In this document: in pieces, positions 18,239-26,371 of the stretch
Position numbering within the stretch: the stretch's first letter is position 1
Layout: each line of letters opens with the position of its first letter
Source of the DNA: Candidatus Desulfaltia bathyphila
GTDB lineage: Bacteria > Desulfobacterota > Desulfobacteria > Desulfobacterales > ETH-SRB1
Assembly: GCA_014381545.1 (NCBI GenBank)
Contig: JACNLL010000075.1
Span: forward strand, 1 to 38,280
Reading direction: 5' to 3'
DNA length: 38,280 nt
Made by a program: the position numbers and the translations under genes
The notes under the pieces: model-generated
Told to the model about the DNA's origin: nothing
The model's input: only the letters and a program-made list of their open reading frames with translations
Database searches by the model: none

Positions 18239-19969
18239 ATGCCAAATAAAATTATATTAAACGACGCATTTAAAGGCTTCACCCTGGATCAGGATAAGAT
18301 AGTGCCTCCTGAAGAAACGGTTAAGCGGTTCAAGAAAAAACTGAAAAGTCTTGACCTTGACATTCTTAAACATACCAAAAGAATAGACAACGGCAGATTG
18401 GGCATACCGGTTTATCTTAGCAGTTGCGGCAAGGATGCATTGTCGGTTATCGGAACAAAAAAACAGATGGGAAAAGGAGCCACCACCCATCAGGCAGAAG
18501 CGAGCGCTGTAATGGAACTGGCTGAACGGTTTAGTTTTTATAGTTTTCGCAACAATGCTGATAACTTTATTGTTGAAAAATATCGCAATCTCAAAGATAA
18601 AGCCATCCCCTTTGAAACAATCGTCCGGTCGGTTCACGATGATTCAAAAGAACTGGAAACAACAACAAAAATATTTGAAAATATACCCTTAAAATGGACA
18701 AAAGCATATAATCTGACACAGGATAAAGAGATCCTTATCCCCTTTGACTGGTTTTTCACAATCAACGAGTTTAATGGAACATCTGTCGGCAACTGTACCG
18801 AAGAAGCTTTAATACAGGGCATCTGCGAGGTTGTGGAAAGGCATACATCATCCATAATCAGTCAAAACAGCCTGAAAACACCCTCAATTAACGCTGATTC
18901 AGTTAGAGAACCACTTGTTGAGGAAATGATTCAAAAGTACAGAAATGCCGGCATAAAGCTTTATATTTCTGATTTTACGCTCGACTTGGGCATCCCCACG
19001 GTCGGAATATTGGCCTATGATCCATCGACCTTCCCGGAAAAAAGCGAAATTGTATGGACCGCGGGAACAACTCCGGATCCGCAAAAAGCCTTGAGCCGCG
19101 CCCTCTCAGAAGTAGCCCAGCTTGCCGGCGATTTTAATACCTGTTCCAATTATGTTGCAAGCGGTCTTCCTAAATTAAAAAAAATCAAAAAAGCTGCGTT
19201 CATAACCAACTCAGAAACTAAAATCAATATAACCGACCTTCCGGACATTTCAGACAATAACATAAAGATTGAGGTTCAAAACTGTGTTTCCATCCTTGCA
19301 AAAAAAAAATTTGAAGTGATTATAGTTAATACAACGCATCCTTTACTGGAAATACCGGCCTTCTATACAATCATACCGGGAGCGCATTTCAGGGAACGCT
19401 CACTGGAAACCAGCGTTGGGATGTTTTCAGCCAAGCTGATATCAAAAAACACAAAGCCGGAAGAGGCTGTTTGCAGCCTAAAAAAGATGGATGATTTGCT
19501 TCCTGGAAAGTATTACGTCAAATTCTATCTTGGATTATGCCACCTGTCTATGAATGACCAAGAAACTGCATTAACCTATTTTAACCAGGCGCTCGAACTT
19601 AACCCGATAAAACAGGATGCGGCAAGCATCTATTCCTATATGGGTGTGTGCCTGAAGAGTATGGGAGAATATAGAAAAGCTCTTGAGGTGTTAAACAAAG
19701 GAGAAAAATCCGACAGCGCAAGAACAGATATTTACAATCTGATGGGTTTTTGTAATTTTTCTCTCAAAGAGTATGAAAAGGCTATAGAGTGTTTCCAGAA
19801 GGTACTTAAACTCGACCCGGGTTCTGCCATCGATTATGCAAATATTGCCTCTAATTATCGTGACATGGGAAAAAGGGGAAAGGCCATCAAGTACTATGAA
19901 ATAGCCTTATCAATAGATCCTGAAATTGATTTTGCAAGAACTAATCTGGAGAAACTGCGCCGGATATAA
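18239..19969 (+). CDS. YcaO-domain protein with C-terminal TPR repeats
   Basis: This 576-residue protein is of the YcaO superfamily, whose members use ATP to activate peptide backbones for azoline, thioamide or amidine formation. The YcaO domain spans about 45-405. Conserved ATP/Mg-binding stretches are THQAEASAVMELAERFS (E87, E93, E96), NCTEEALIQGICEVVERH (E188-E200) and AGTTPDPQKALSRALSEVAQ. From about 424 to 573 it has at least four TPR units (for example YSYMGVCLKSMGEYRKALEV and YNLMGFCNFSLKEYEKAIEC). There is no C-terminal proline-rich tail. No TfuA, E1-like or RiPP dehydrogenase gene is near. The only same-strand neighbour is a 48-residue cysteine protein 157 bases downstream. The family is clear and the substrate is unknown. 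Confidence 0.9.
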   Translation: MPNKIILNDAFKGFTLDQDKIVPPEETVKRFKKKLKSLDLDILKHTKRIDNGRLGIPVYLSSCGKDALSVIGTKKQMGKGATTHQAEASAVMELAERFSFYSFRNNADNFIVEKYRNLKDKAIPFETIVRSVHDDSKELETTTKIFENIPLKWTKAYNLTQDKEILIPFDWFFTINEFNGTSVGNCTEEALIQGICEVVERHTSSIISQNSLKTPSINADSVREPLVEEMIQKYRNAGIKLYISDFTLDLGIPTVGILAYDPSTFPEKSEIVWTAGTTPDPQKALSRALSEVAQLAGDFNTCSNYVASGLPKLKKIKKAAFITNSETKINITDLPDISDNNIKIEVQNCVSILAKKKFEVIIVNTTHPLLEIPAFYTIIPGAHFRERSLETSVGMFSAKLISKNTKPEEAVCSLKKMDDLLPGKYYVKFYLGLCHLSMNDQETALTYFNQALELNPIKQDAASIYSYMGVCLKSMGEYRKALEVLNKGEKSDSARTDIYNLMGFCNFSLKEYEKAIECFQKVLKLDPGSAIDYANIASNYRDMGKRGKAIKYYEIALSIDPEIDFARTNLEKLRRI

Positions 19970-20033
19970 CATGTAAAACAATCCCCGGCTTAATGCCTTG
20001 TAAAATTTAATATTTTGTGTTATATCAAAATAA

Positions 20034-20056
20034 AATCGTCAGTTGATGTGACGATT
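20034..20056 (+). promoter_or_regulatory. Small inverted repeat in the leader of the mini-protein gene
   Basis: AATCGTCA (20034-20041) pairs with TGACGATT (20049-20056) around a 7-base loop. It lies 65 bases after the YcaO stop codon and 70 bases before the mini-protein start. No T-run follows, so a terminator is unlikely. An operator or processing site is possible. Confidence 0.4.
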
Positions 20057-20126
20057 AGTCTCATGTTGGTAATAAGCACAAATTTCTTTCCTAAGGGGGA
20101 AAATTAATCTACGAGGAAATATATTT

Positions 20127-20273
20127 ATGTCAGAAAAAAACCCGGAATGCCCGTTATATAATCCATTAAATTGCAAAGAGTATTACAATCCAAAACTTTG
20201 CGCATTTGTTAGAAAAGACAAGGTTTGTCTTAGAAAAAAGAAGTCTAAGCCAAAAGCAAAAACCAAGAAATAG
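20127..20273 (+). CDS. 48-residue four-cysteine basic mini-protein
   Basis: This short ORF begins MSEKNPECPLYNPLNC and ends with a lysine-rich tail (KKKSKPKAKTKK). Four cysteines at 8, 16, 25 and 34 are almost evenly spaced (CX7CX8CX8C), which suggests a structural zinc site or a clustered modification substrate. ACGAGGAAAT lies 5-14 bases before the ATG and contains a fair ribosome binding site (GAGG). It is the only ORF between the YcaO-TPR gene and the convergent yqgE gene. I do not recognise the family. The even Cys spacing, the ribosome binding site and the basic tail support a real gene. A link to YcaO is only positional. Confidence 0.6.
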   Translation: MSEKNPECPLYNPLNCKEYYNPKLCAFVRKDKVCLRKKKSKPKAKTKK

Positions 20274-20301
20274 ATTAATATGAGGTGTTATTTTATTTTT
20301 A

Positions 20302-20871
20302 TCAGGCATGCCCCGCTATATCTGAAAGCTTACCCGGATCTATTCCCATTTTTTTCACAGCCTCTTCCCACCTATGCTCAACCGGTATCTCAAAAATAAT
20401 CTTTTCAGAAATCGGGCATGTCAGCCATACATTTTCCTTTATCTCCGATTCAAGCTGACCTTCACCCCAGCCGGCACATCCTACGCTTATAATGAAGGCT
20501 TCAGGCCCATTGCCCATTGCTATCGCCTCTACAATATCCTTGCTGTTGCTCATAGCCAGAAAAGGTGTAACCATAAGACAGCTCTCCCAGTTAAATGGAG
20601 GCCCGTGCAGAATAAAAATTTCACCAATATGAACAGGCCCGCCAATATATATCGGTATTGATTCAGAGTCGGAAACATGGTTTATTTTAAACTCATTAAA
20701 AATATCCTTTCCAAGTATGGTGGGATGGGGCCGATTCACAACAATGCCCACAGCGCCTTCCCGGGTATACTCGCAAATACAGGTGACTGTCTGAAAAAAG
20801 TTCGGATCTGTCATAGCCGGCATAGCTATAAGAAACTGCCCTTTTAAAAAAACCTGATGATTATCTTCCAT
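20302..20871 (-). CDS. YqgE/AlgH family protein (DUF179)
   Basis: This is a cytosolic protein of about 189 residues in the YqgE/AlgH family. The N-terminus FLKGQFLIAMPAMTDPNFFQTVTCICEY is characteristic, followed by GAVGIVVNRPHPT, IYIGGPV and SVGCAGWGEGQLESEIKENVWL. The biochemical role of the family is not settled, although AlgH was linked to alginate regulation in Pseudomonas. I take the ATG at 20871 because GGAGG lies 5 bases upstream, while the upstream in-frame ATG (20919) lacks a ribosome binding site. It is transcribed away from the glycerate kinase gene. Confidence 0.9.
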   Translation of the reverse strand: MEDNHQVFLKGQFLIAMPAMTDPNFFQTVTCICEYTREGAVGIVVNRPHPTILGKDIFNEFKINHVSDSESIPIYIGGPVHIGEIFILHGPPFNWESCLMVTPFLAMSNSKDIVEAIAMGNGPEAFIISVGCAGWGEGQLESEIKENVWLTCPISEKIIFEIPVEHRWEEAVKKMGIDPGKLSDIAGHA

Positions 20872-21027
20872 AACCTCCTCCACCCAAGTTTGATGGCTCA
20901 ACCCGTTTACAATCCACAATGTTCACCTTATGATAATATAAAATAATATATCAGATTTTACAAACATCGGCAACATTACAATAGATTACCATCCTGCTTT
21001 TTGTCTTTTGCCATAATACCTATTTCC

Positions 21028-21054
21028 TTGACAAAATATGGCCGTAATCATAAT
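21028..21054 (+). promoter_or_regulatory. Sigma-70-like promoter for glycerate kinase gene
   Basis: TTGACA (21028-21033) and CATAAT (21049-21054) are separated by 15 bases, shorter than the ideal 17. Transcription would begin near 21061, which rules out the in-frame ATG at 21038 as the start codon and would leave a very short or absent leader before the ATG at 21065. Confidence 0.45.
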
Positions 21055-21064
21055 TTTATTTTTG

Positions 21065-22408
21065 ATGAACTATGAATCAAATACTATCGCAAAAATGCGA
21101 AAAGATGCGGAAACTATTTTTTATGCCGGCCTTAAAGCTGTCGAGCCTGGCGCTGCTGTAAAAAGATACTGCAGGATTGAAGATGATCATCTTTTTATAG
21201 GTGATAAGCCCTATGATCTTTCCCGCATAAAAAACATTTTTGTGGTCGGAGCTGGAAAAGCAACAGCCCCCATGGCTGCAGAGATAGAAAACATTCTTGG
21301 GGACAGGGTTACAAAAGGCATCATCAATGTCAAATATGGACATACAAGCAAACTTGGTCGCATCAAACTGATAGAGGCAGGGCACCCTGTTCCGGATAAA
21401 AACGGGCGACAGGGCGCTGAAGCTATTATCGATCTTGTAAATAATGCAGGCAAGAATGACCTGGTTTTATGCCTTATTTCAGGCGGTGGTTCCGCCCTGC
21501 TTCCCCTCCCCTTCCCAGGCCTCACATTAAAAGACAAACAGGATACAATAAAAATACTTCTTTCCTGCGGAGCAGCTATACATGAAATTAATGCATTAAG
21601 AAAGCATATTTCCATGATAAAAGGAGGAAGGCTGGCTCAAGCTGCCCACCCTGCTTCGCTCGTATCGCTGATACTTTCAGACGTTGTCGGTGACAATCCG
21701 GATGTTATCGCATCAGGGCCTACTGTACCGGATTCAAGCGGTTTCGACGATTGCATGAAAATTATTGACAAGTACAATCTCCGAAAAAAGTTGCCAAAAC
21801 CTGTTGTAAGACATATAAAGGACGGAATTTCGGGCAGGGTCCCTGAAACGCCAAAAACAGGCGATCCGGCCTTTGAAAAAGCACAGAATATAATTATCGG
21901 TAGCAATATCGAAGCGATAATGGCCGCAAAACAAAAATCAGAAAGTTTTGCCTATAATACCATCGTTCTCTCTTCCATGATCGAAGGCGACACAACCCAA
22001 ATGGCGCATGTTCACAGCGCCATAGCCAGAGAAATTATTCAAACCGGCAATCCGATCCCCTCGCCTGCGTGCATCCTTTCCGGCGGAGAAACTACTGTAA
22101 CTATCAAGGGAAAAGGGCTTGGGGGAAGAAATCAGGAATTTGCGCTGGCCGCGGCAATAGATATTGCCGGCGCAAAAAATATTGTCATTCTAAGCGGAGG
22201 CACAGACGGCACAGACGGACCCACAGATGCCGCAGGCGCCGTAGCTGATACAAATACATTATCAAGAGCCATGGCCATGGGGCTTAATCCCGGCTATTTT
22301 CTGGAAAACAATGACTCTTATCATTTTTTTCAAAAACTTGGCGATCTGCTGATAACCGGCCCGACAAACACAAATGTTATGGACATAAGAATAATGCTCG
22401 TAACGTAA
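21065..22408 (+). CDS. Glycerate 2-kinase, GckA/TtuD type (MOFRL family)
   Basis: It phosphorylates glycerate to 2-phosphoglycerate with ATP, joining glycerate or serine-cycle intermediates to glycolysis. It has about 447 residues. The N-terminal DUF4147 domain shows VVGAGKATAPMA, EAGHPVPD and LISGGGSALLPLP. The C-terminal MOFRL domain shows LSGGETTVTIKGKGLGGRNQEFAL and SGGTDGTDGPTDAAGA. The start is uncertain: the longer ATG (21038) lies inside a promoter-like sequence, so 21065 or the ATG at 21095 is preferred. Its end abuts the convergent tonB gene. No other glyoxylate or hydroxypyruvate genes are adjacent. Confidence 0.92.
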   Translation: MNYESNTIAKMRKDAETIFYAGLKAVEPGAAVKRYCRIEDDHLFIGDKPYDLSRIKNIFVVGAGKATAPMAAEIENILGDRVTKGIINVKYGHTSKLGRIKLIEAGHPVPDKNGRQGAEAIIDLVNNAGKNDLVLCLISGGGSALLPLPFPGLTLKDKQDTIKILLSCGAAIHEINALRKHISMIKGGRLAQAAHPASLVSLILSDVVGDNPDVIASGPTVPDSSGFDDCMKIIDKYNLRKKLPKPVVRHIKDGISGRVPETPKTGDPAFEKAQNIIIGSNIEAIMAAKQKSESFAYNTIVLSSMIEGDTTQMAHVHSAIAREIIQTGNPIPSPACILSGGETTVTIKGKGLGGRNQEFALAAAIDIAGAKNIVILSGGTDGTDGPTDAAGAVADTNTLSRAMAMGLNPGYFLENNDSYHFFQKLGDLLITGPTNTNVMDIRIMLVT

Positions 22409-23041
22409 CTATTTCAACTCAAAACGGACCGGCACTCTAACCCACATATCAAGCTTTTTATCCCCTTTCATTCCCGGTTCAAACAACCACCCCTTTACAG
22501 AAGCCATTGCCTTCCTGTCTAAAATTGAATAGCCGCTGGAAGTAAATAACCGAAGATCGCCTACCCTTCCATTTTGATCAACCAGAACATCGAGAACTAC
22601 AGTGCCCTGATAACCTCTTTTTCTTGCTATCCTGGGATATTTTGGAGGCGGATTTACTCTGTATAACGGAATCGCCTTTCTCACAACAGGCGCTTTTTTC
22701 TTGATATCGACGGCTACCGCAACATCGATATCTGTAACAATCTCTTCTTGAGTTTCAGATTCTTCAAAGATCACCTTCTCCGGCTTAACAGGAGCCCTGA
22801 GCGTCTTTTTGGATATCAGCGGTTTTTTCTGCGCTTCCGGGCTTAAAACACTCTTAGCGGGAGATTTTTTTACAACTGGTTTTGGCTGTATCATCTGTGG
22901 CTGCAGATATGCCAGCGTCATGGTAATAGCCCTGGTCTCCGGCCTGTGCACATTCTTCTTTTTGTGCCAATCAAACTCCATTCCCAAAAGCAAACCGTGT
23001 ATCCCAATTGCCAGCACAGCAGCAAATATTATTGGTCTCAC
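22409..23041 (-). CDS. tonB: TonB-family energy transducer
   Basis: This 210-residue protein carries energy from the inner-membrane ExbB-ExbD motor to outer-membrane receptors. It has one N-terminal membrane anchor (about 2-20), then a Pro/Lys-rich periplasmic linker with KPVVKK and APVKPEK stretches. The C-terminal TonB domain shows NPPPKYPRIARKRGYQGTVVLDVLV and LDRKAMASVKGWLFEPG. It follows exbD after 2 bases and ends the cobalamin locus, so BtuB of this locus is the likely client. Other receptors cannot be excluded. Confidence 0.93.
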   Translation of the reverse strand: MRPIIFAAVLAIGIHGLLLGMEFDWHKKKNVHRPETRAITMTLAYLQPQMIQPKPVVKKSPAKSVLSPEAQKKPLISKKTLRAPVKPEKVIFEESETQEEIVTDIDVAVAVDIKKKAPVVRKAIPLYRVNPPPKYPRIARKRGYQGTVVLDVLVDQNGRVGDLRLFTSSGYSILDRKAMASVKGWLFEPGMKGDKKLDMWVRVPVRFELK

Positions 23042-23043
23042 AA

Positions 23044-23451
23044 CTATTGGTCCGCCTCCGCCTGCAGAGAAATTTTAGTTATGCCTGCCATTCTGATACA
23101 ATCCATGACCTTAAAAAGTTTCTGGTATGATAGGTCCCGGTCTGCAAAAAGAAGGACGCCAGCCCCATCATCATCTTTGACCGCTTTTTTTAACTCTTCC
23201 GTCAAACCATTCAGAGAAGTCGGTTTTTTGTCAACAAAAACCATGCCGCCTGCTTTAACCGTTATAGACAAAATAGTTGTTTTATCGATCTTTGTGGTAG
23301 AAGATGAAGGAAGAACAACCGGCAAGCCGCGATGCACGGCCATGGATAGCATTGCATATATGAAAAACACCAGAACCAGGAAAACAATATCAATAAGGGG
23401 CAGCATTTCAATGCGAGCCTTTCTGTTTGTTTGAAGGCTGAGCTTCATCAT
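23044..23451 (-). CDS. exbD: ExbD/TolR-family proton-channel subunit
   Basis: It has 135 residues and a single transmembrane helix at about 16-37. The LPLIDIVFLVLVFFI motif carries the catalytic aspartate D21. The periplasmic domain contains VFADRDLSYQKLFKVMDCIRMAGI-like sequence, typical of ExbD/TolR. The start codon overlaps the exbB stop in an ATGA arrangement, indicating translational coupling. It lies between exbB and tonB, favouring ExbD over TolR, since no tolB or pal is near. Confidence 0.94.
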   Translation of the reverse strand: MMKLSLQTNRKARIEMLPLIDIVFLVLVFFIYAMLSMAVHRGLPVVLPSSSTTKIDKTTILSITVKAGGMVFVDKKPTSLNGLTEELKKAVKDDDGAGVLLFADRDLSYQKLFKVMDCIRMAGITKISLQAEADQ

Positions 23452-24077
23452 GCATCTCCCTTTTGTTTGCCGGAATCCTGAATCAGTTTTTCATAGACAA
23501 TCTCCAGACTGGTGGCGTATTTTTCTATGGAAAGGGCGGCATTTTCAACCCGTGAATTAAAGTAGTTGTATGGAAAAACCGAAAGGATAGCAATGCCAAG
23601 CCCTGTTGCAGTTGTAAGCAGTGCCTGAGCTATTCCTGCTGTAACAGCCTCAGGGTGTTCGATACCGGTTGCTCCCAGTACATCAAAGGATGTAATAATC
23701 CCTAAAACCGTGCCGAAAATACCCAGCAGTGGGGCCACGGTAATCATAGTATCTATCACCCCCATATACCTGCGCATACGCTTGATCTCTTCGGCGCCGG
23801 CAGATTCCATAGCTTTGGTCATAGAAAATTCACGATGCAAAATGCCCGTTATAAGAATCCTTACAATATAGTCTTTTGATCCTGTTGTCTTTTCTCTAAC
23901 CGCCTCCCAATCCCCTGTTCTACAAAGTTCAAGGACTTCATCCACAAGAGACTGATTGCTCTGCATATTCACTCTGACCCAGAAGATTATCCTTTCTATA
24001 ATAACGGTCATCACAATAATAGAACAGGCCAAAAGCGGATACATTACCGGCCCGCCGCTTTTAAATATCTCCAGCAT
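23448..24077 (-). CDS. exbB: ExbB/TolQ-family proton-channel subunit
   Basis: It has about 209 residues and three membrane helices, near the N-terminus (YPLLACSIIVMTVIIERIIF), at about 115-140 (PLLGIFGTVLGIITSFDVLG) and at 155-180 (IAQALLTTATGLGIAILSVFPYN). The last two carry the conserved GT(V/A)xG and T-rich motifs of the MotA/TolQ/ExbB channel. I chose the ATG at 24077 because GGAG lies 5 bases upstream. The upstream ATG at 24092 has no such site. It is the first gene of exbB-exbD-tonB, directly downstream of the cob genes. Confidence 0.93.
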   Translation of the reverse strand: MLEIFKSGGPVMYPLLACSIIVMTVIIERIIFWVRVNMQSNQSLVDEVLELCRTGDWEAVREKTTGSKDYIVRILITGILHREFSMTKAMESAGAEEIKRMRRYMGVIDTMITVAPLLGIFGTVLGIITSFDVLGATGIEHPEAVTAGIAQALLTTATGLGIAILSVFPYNYFNSRVENAALSIEKYATSLEIVYEKLIQDSGKQKGDA

Positions 24078-24310
24078 TATCTCTCCAATCAAATTCAGGG
24101 TTCAGGTATCGTTTCTTTATTTTTTCAAACTCTCCGCACGTCATCTTTTTTTCAGGGCATTTTCCAAAACGTATGCACTTCGGGCCTGCTCCATTTAAAC
24201 TTTTCGCTGTCGTCAACCTTTTCCACTAATTCACATTCCGATATATCAAGAAAGCAATGCTGATTAGAGTATTCCCTCCGCCTGATTTCTGCTAACCGCT
24301 CCTTATGCAT
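24061..24310 (-). pseudogene. Frameshifted small ORF between cobO and exbB
   Basis: Two overlapping frames look coding but do not join. One starts at ATG 24310 (MHKERLAEIRRREYS) and continues through HCFLDISECELVEKVDD to a TGA near 24153. The other continues from about 24195 as GPKCIRFGKCPEKKMTC and ends at TAA 24061 inside exbB. One inserted or lost base near 24190 would fuse them into a small cysteine-rich protein. The first 45 bases are a degraded copy of the asparagine-synthetase-like gene start (compare 31679-31765). I do not recognise a family. Confidence 0.35.
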
Positions 24311-24598
24311 GTCTTATTTCTCAATTCCATCCCTTGCCTGCACGCCCTTCTGATAGTAGTGCTTGATCTCCTTCATCTCCGTTACAAGGTCAGCTTCTTC
24401 GATAATCCGCGGGTCTGCCATCCTGCCAGTAATAACCAGCTCGACCTCTTCCGGTCTTGCCCGCATAAAGTCCAGCAGGTCCTCTACGGAAAAAAGATTA
24501 TAATAGGTGGCAATATTGGCCTCATCAAGGATAATCATCTGATACTTGCCGGAACACATGATCTCTTTGACCTCTTTGAGCCCTTCCTGGGCGGCTTG
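24266..24598 (-). repeat. Direct-repeat copy 1 (cobO 3' half plus asnB-like start)
   Basis: This segment matches 31679-32050 in the same orientation, by eye roughly four bases in five. It covers the 3' part of intact cobO, the 3-base GAC spacer after the stop, and the first bases of the asparagine-synthetase-like gene. Here the synthetase part is reduced to a remnant: about 43 bases are missing after the start, and a TAA follows ATACTC. Confidence 0.8.
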
Positions 24599-24829
24599 AA
24601 TATCTTCCTTGTCCGGGTCTTTGTAAATAAAGCAGTTCCTGCCGTATTGTTTTATCGTAATAAACTCTGACAGCTTTGCCAGGCTATTGAGCTCACTGTA
24701 CTTCATCCCCTTGACGAACTGGGCAATATATACCTTAAAGCCGGCGCCGGCGGCACGCAGAGCAAGTCCGAAAGCGGCAGTTGTTTTGCCTTTACCATTG
24801 CCTGTGTAAACGTGGATGTATCCTTTCAT
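24314..24829 (-). CDS. cobO: Cob(I)yrinic acid a,c-diamide adenosyltransferase (intact copy)
   Basis: It transfers the adenosyl group of ATP to cob(I)alamin or precursor corrinoids. It has about 171 residues, a P-loop fold, and Walker A TGNGKGKTT. The motif IILDEAN and the C-terminal LVITGRMADPRIIEEADLVTEMKEIKH are typical of the CobA/CobO/BtuR family. I chose the inner ATG (24829) because GAGG lies 5 bases before it. The extra five upstream codons (from 24844) are possible. The gene follows the cobC-like gene on the minus strand. A diverged, broken copy of its 3' half lies at 31769-32050. Confidence 0.94.
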   Translation of the reverse strand: MKGYIHVYTGNGKGKTTAAFGLALRAAGAGFKVYIAQFVKGMKYSELNSLAKLSEFITIKQYGRNCFIYKDPDKEDIQAAQEGLKEVKEIMCSGKYQMIILDEANIATYYNLFSVEDLLDFMRARPEEVELVITGRMADPRIIEEADLVTEMKEIKHYYQKGVQARDGIEK

Positions 24830-24941
24830 ATTTTCCTCAAACAATTTCTTTTTTTTCCAATCTCATCGATGTAAACGCCGGCGTAGGCTGCCGGTTAGGA
24901 AAAAAGAATTAATAATATCGGAAGAATTTTTATTCTGGGGA

Positions 24942-25550
24942 TTAAAAAGTCTGCCCATTCATCAACTTAACAACGGCGAGTTCGGGAAAGTAATCTATAA
25001 CATTGAGGCAGCCGTAGTTCTGTTCAATGGAATAAAAATTTTCCAAGTCAAGGTTCATGGCATCCGCAAGTATCACGCGATTGACCCCTCCATGGGCAAG
25101 CAGAACAATATTCCCCCCGTGATTTGCACCCAAAATCTTCTTCAGAGCCGGGATGACTCTGCCGGCCAGGTCCCGGATACTTTCCCCTTCCGGTATCCTG
25201 TAATCAATTATCTTTCTTCTCCATTCCTCCAGTGTGCCGGGGAACCGCGTTTCTATCTCCTTAAGGGTCAGCCCTTCCCACAACCCGATATTCAATTCCC
25301 TCAGTGTATGGTGGGATTCAGGAGTAAGGCCATGTTCTGCAGCAACGATCTCTGCCCCCCTTTTTGTCCGGATCAGGTCGCTGCAGTAGATGCCTGCCAG
25401 ATTCTCATTCTTGAGCCCGGCCGCGACAGCTTCCATCTGCCTGACTCCAAGTTCACTTATATCCACGTCATTGTGGCCGTTATATGTTCCCTCCGAAAAG
25501 TTCACCACCTGGCCGTGTCTTATCAAATATAATCTTGTATGGATGTCCAC
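24942..25550 (-). CDS. cobC: Alpha-ribazole phosphatase-like histidine phosphatase
   Basis: It would remove the 5'-phosphate from alpha-ribazole phosphate or adenosylcobalamin phosphate in nucleotide-loop assembly. It is a histidine-phosphatase-fold protein with the catalytic LIRHGQ, SDLIRTKRGAEI, LRELNIGLWEG and LLAHGGVNRVI (second His) motifs. I prefer the GTG at 25550 as start, since GGAG lies 5 bases before it and it places the RHG motif close to the N-terminus. An in-frame ATG at 25604 would add 18 residues. The cobalamin neighbours justify the cobC assignment. From sequence alone it could be another phosphoglycerate-mutase-like phosphatase. Confidence 0.85.
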   Translation of the reverse strand: MDIHTRLYLIRHGQVVNFSEGTYNGHNDVDISELGVRQMEAVAAGLKNENLAGIYCSDLIRTKRGAEIVAAEHGLTPESHHTLRELNIGLWEGLTLKEIETRFPGTLEEWRRKIIDYRIPEGESIRDLAGRVIPALKKILGANHGGNIVLLAHGGVNRVILADAMNLDLENFYSIEQNYGCLNVIDYFPELAVVKLMNGQTF

Positions 25551-25610
25551 AGGTACTCCATATTCTAAATAAAATTGATGGACTGGCAAAAAGTCGGAGT
25601 GCATCAATTT

Positions 25611-26369
25611 TCAAAACACTATTAAATTCATTTTGTATAGTGCACAAATCAAGAGCAAAGTAGTAACTTCGCTCACTTCACATACCGCCCCCATGATGTC
25701 TCCCGTCACTCCCCCGATGCGCTTTTTGAAAAATAGACCGAAAAGAAGTGTTACGGCCAATATGACCAAATATACAACCAGCCCTTTGAGCTGAAACAGT
25801 CCGATCATGACGGCTGCGGTTATGAGCGTGGAGATGACGTATTCCTTTTTGCCGGCAAATTGTGTAAAGACAAGCGCCGTTCCCGGGCCTGATCTGGCAT
25901 AATTAAAGCACGTAGCAAGTTGAACCGTCGACCACCTTCCCAAAACGGGCATTATCAAAAGTGTCCTGTTTTTGATTTCCACGGGCACCTCCATCAGGGC
26001 AAATACCTTCAGTATCAAAAGGAGTATAAGACCGGCTACGGCAAAGGAGCCGATCCGGCTGTCCCTCATGATGGCAAGGATCTCTTCTTTATTTTTTCCT
26101 CCTGCCAGGCCGTCAACCGTATCGGCGAAGCCATCCAGATGAAAGGCGCCTGCAAATATCACCAGCGCCACAATAACAAGTATATCCACGAGAGGTGCGG
26201 GAAGGAGGTAGCTGGAGGCTGTTCTTACGGCCACGAGTATCAGACCTATAAGAAGTCCGACCAGGGGGAAACAGGCCATTGACTTGCCAAGCTTTTCCTC
26301 CGTAACATCAAAGCCTTTTGATATCCTGATTATGGTGAGAAACTGTAATGCAGTAAGAAACCTCTTCAT
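25611..26369 (-). CDS. cobS: Adenosylcobinamide-GDP ribazoletransferase (cobalamin synthase)
   Basis: This integral inner-membrane enzyme of 252 residues joins adenosylcobinamide-GDP to alpha-ribazole to complete the cobalamin loop. Motifs are LTALQFLTIIR at the N-terminus, FPLVGLLIGL, FHLDGFADTVDGLAGG (acidic, Mg-binding) and MRDSRIGSFAV. Several hydrophobic helices follow, and GGVTGDIMGAVCEVSEVTTLL closes the family pattern. It lies two bases after cobT and upstream of the cobC-like gene on the minus strand, a very tight operon. Confidence 0.96.
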   Translation of the reverse strand: MKRFLTALQFLTIIRISKGFDVTEEKLGKSMACFPLVGLLIGLILVAVRTASSYLLPAPLVDILVIVALVIFAGAFHLDGFADTVDGLAGGKNKEEILAIMRDSRIGSFAVAGLILLLILKVFALMEVPVEIKNRTLLIMPVLGRWSTVQLATCFNYARSGPGTALVFTQFAGKKEYVISTLITAAVMIGLFQLKGLVVYLVILAVTLLFGLFFKKRIGGVTGDIMGAVCEVSEVTTLLLICALYKMNLIVF

Positions 26370-26371
26370 TA

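Noticed and set aside
20127-20273. The mini-protein as a classical RiPP precursor with leader and core
   Set aside because: No leader/core boundary, protease or transporter is seen and the tail is Lys-rich. It is kept only as a possible partner or metal-binding protein.
24816-25532. 238-codon plus-strand ORF opposite the phosphatase gene
   Set aside because: The minus strand holds a complete histidine-phosphatase with catalytic motifs, so the plus-strand frame is a shadow.
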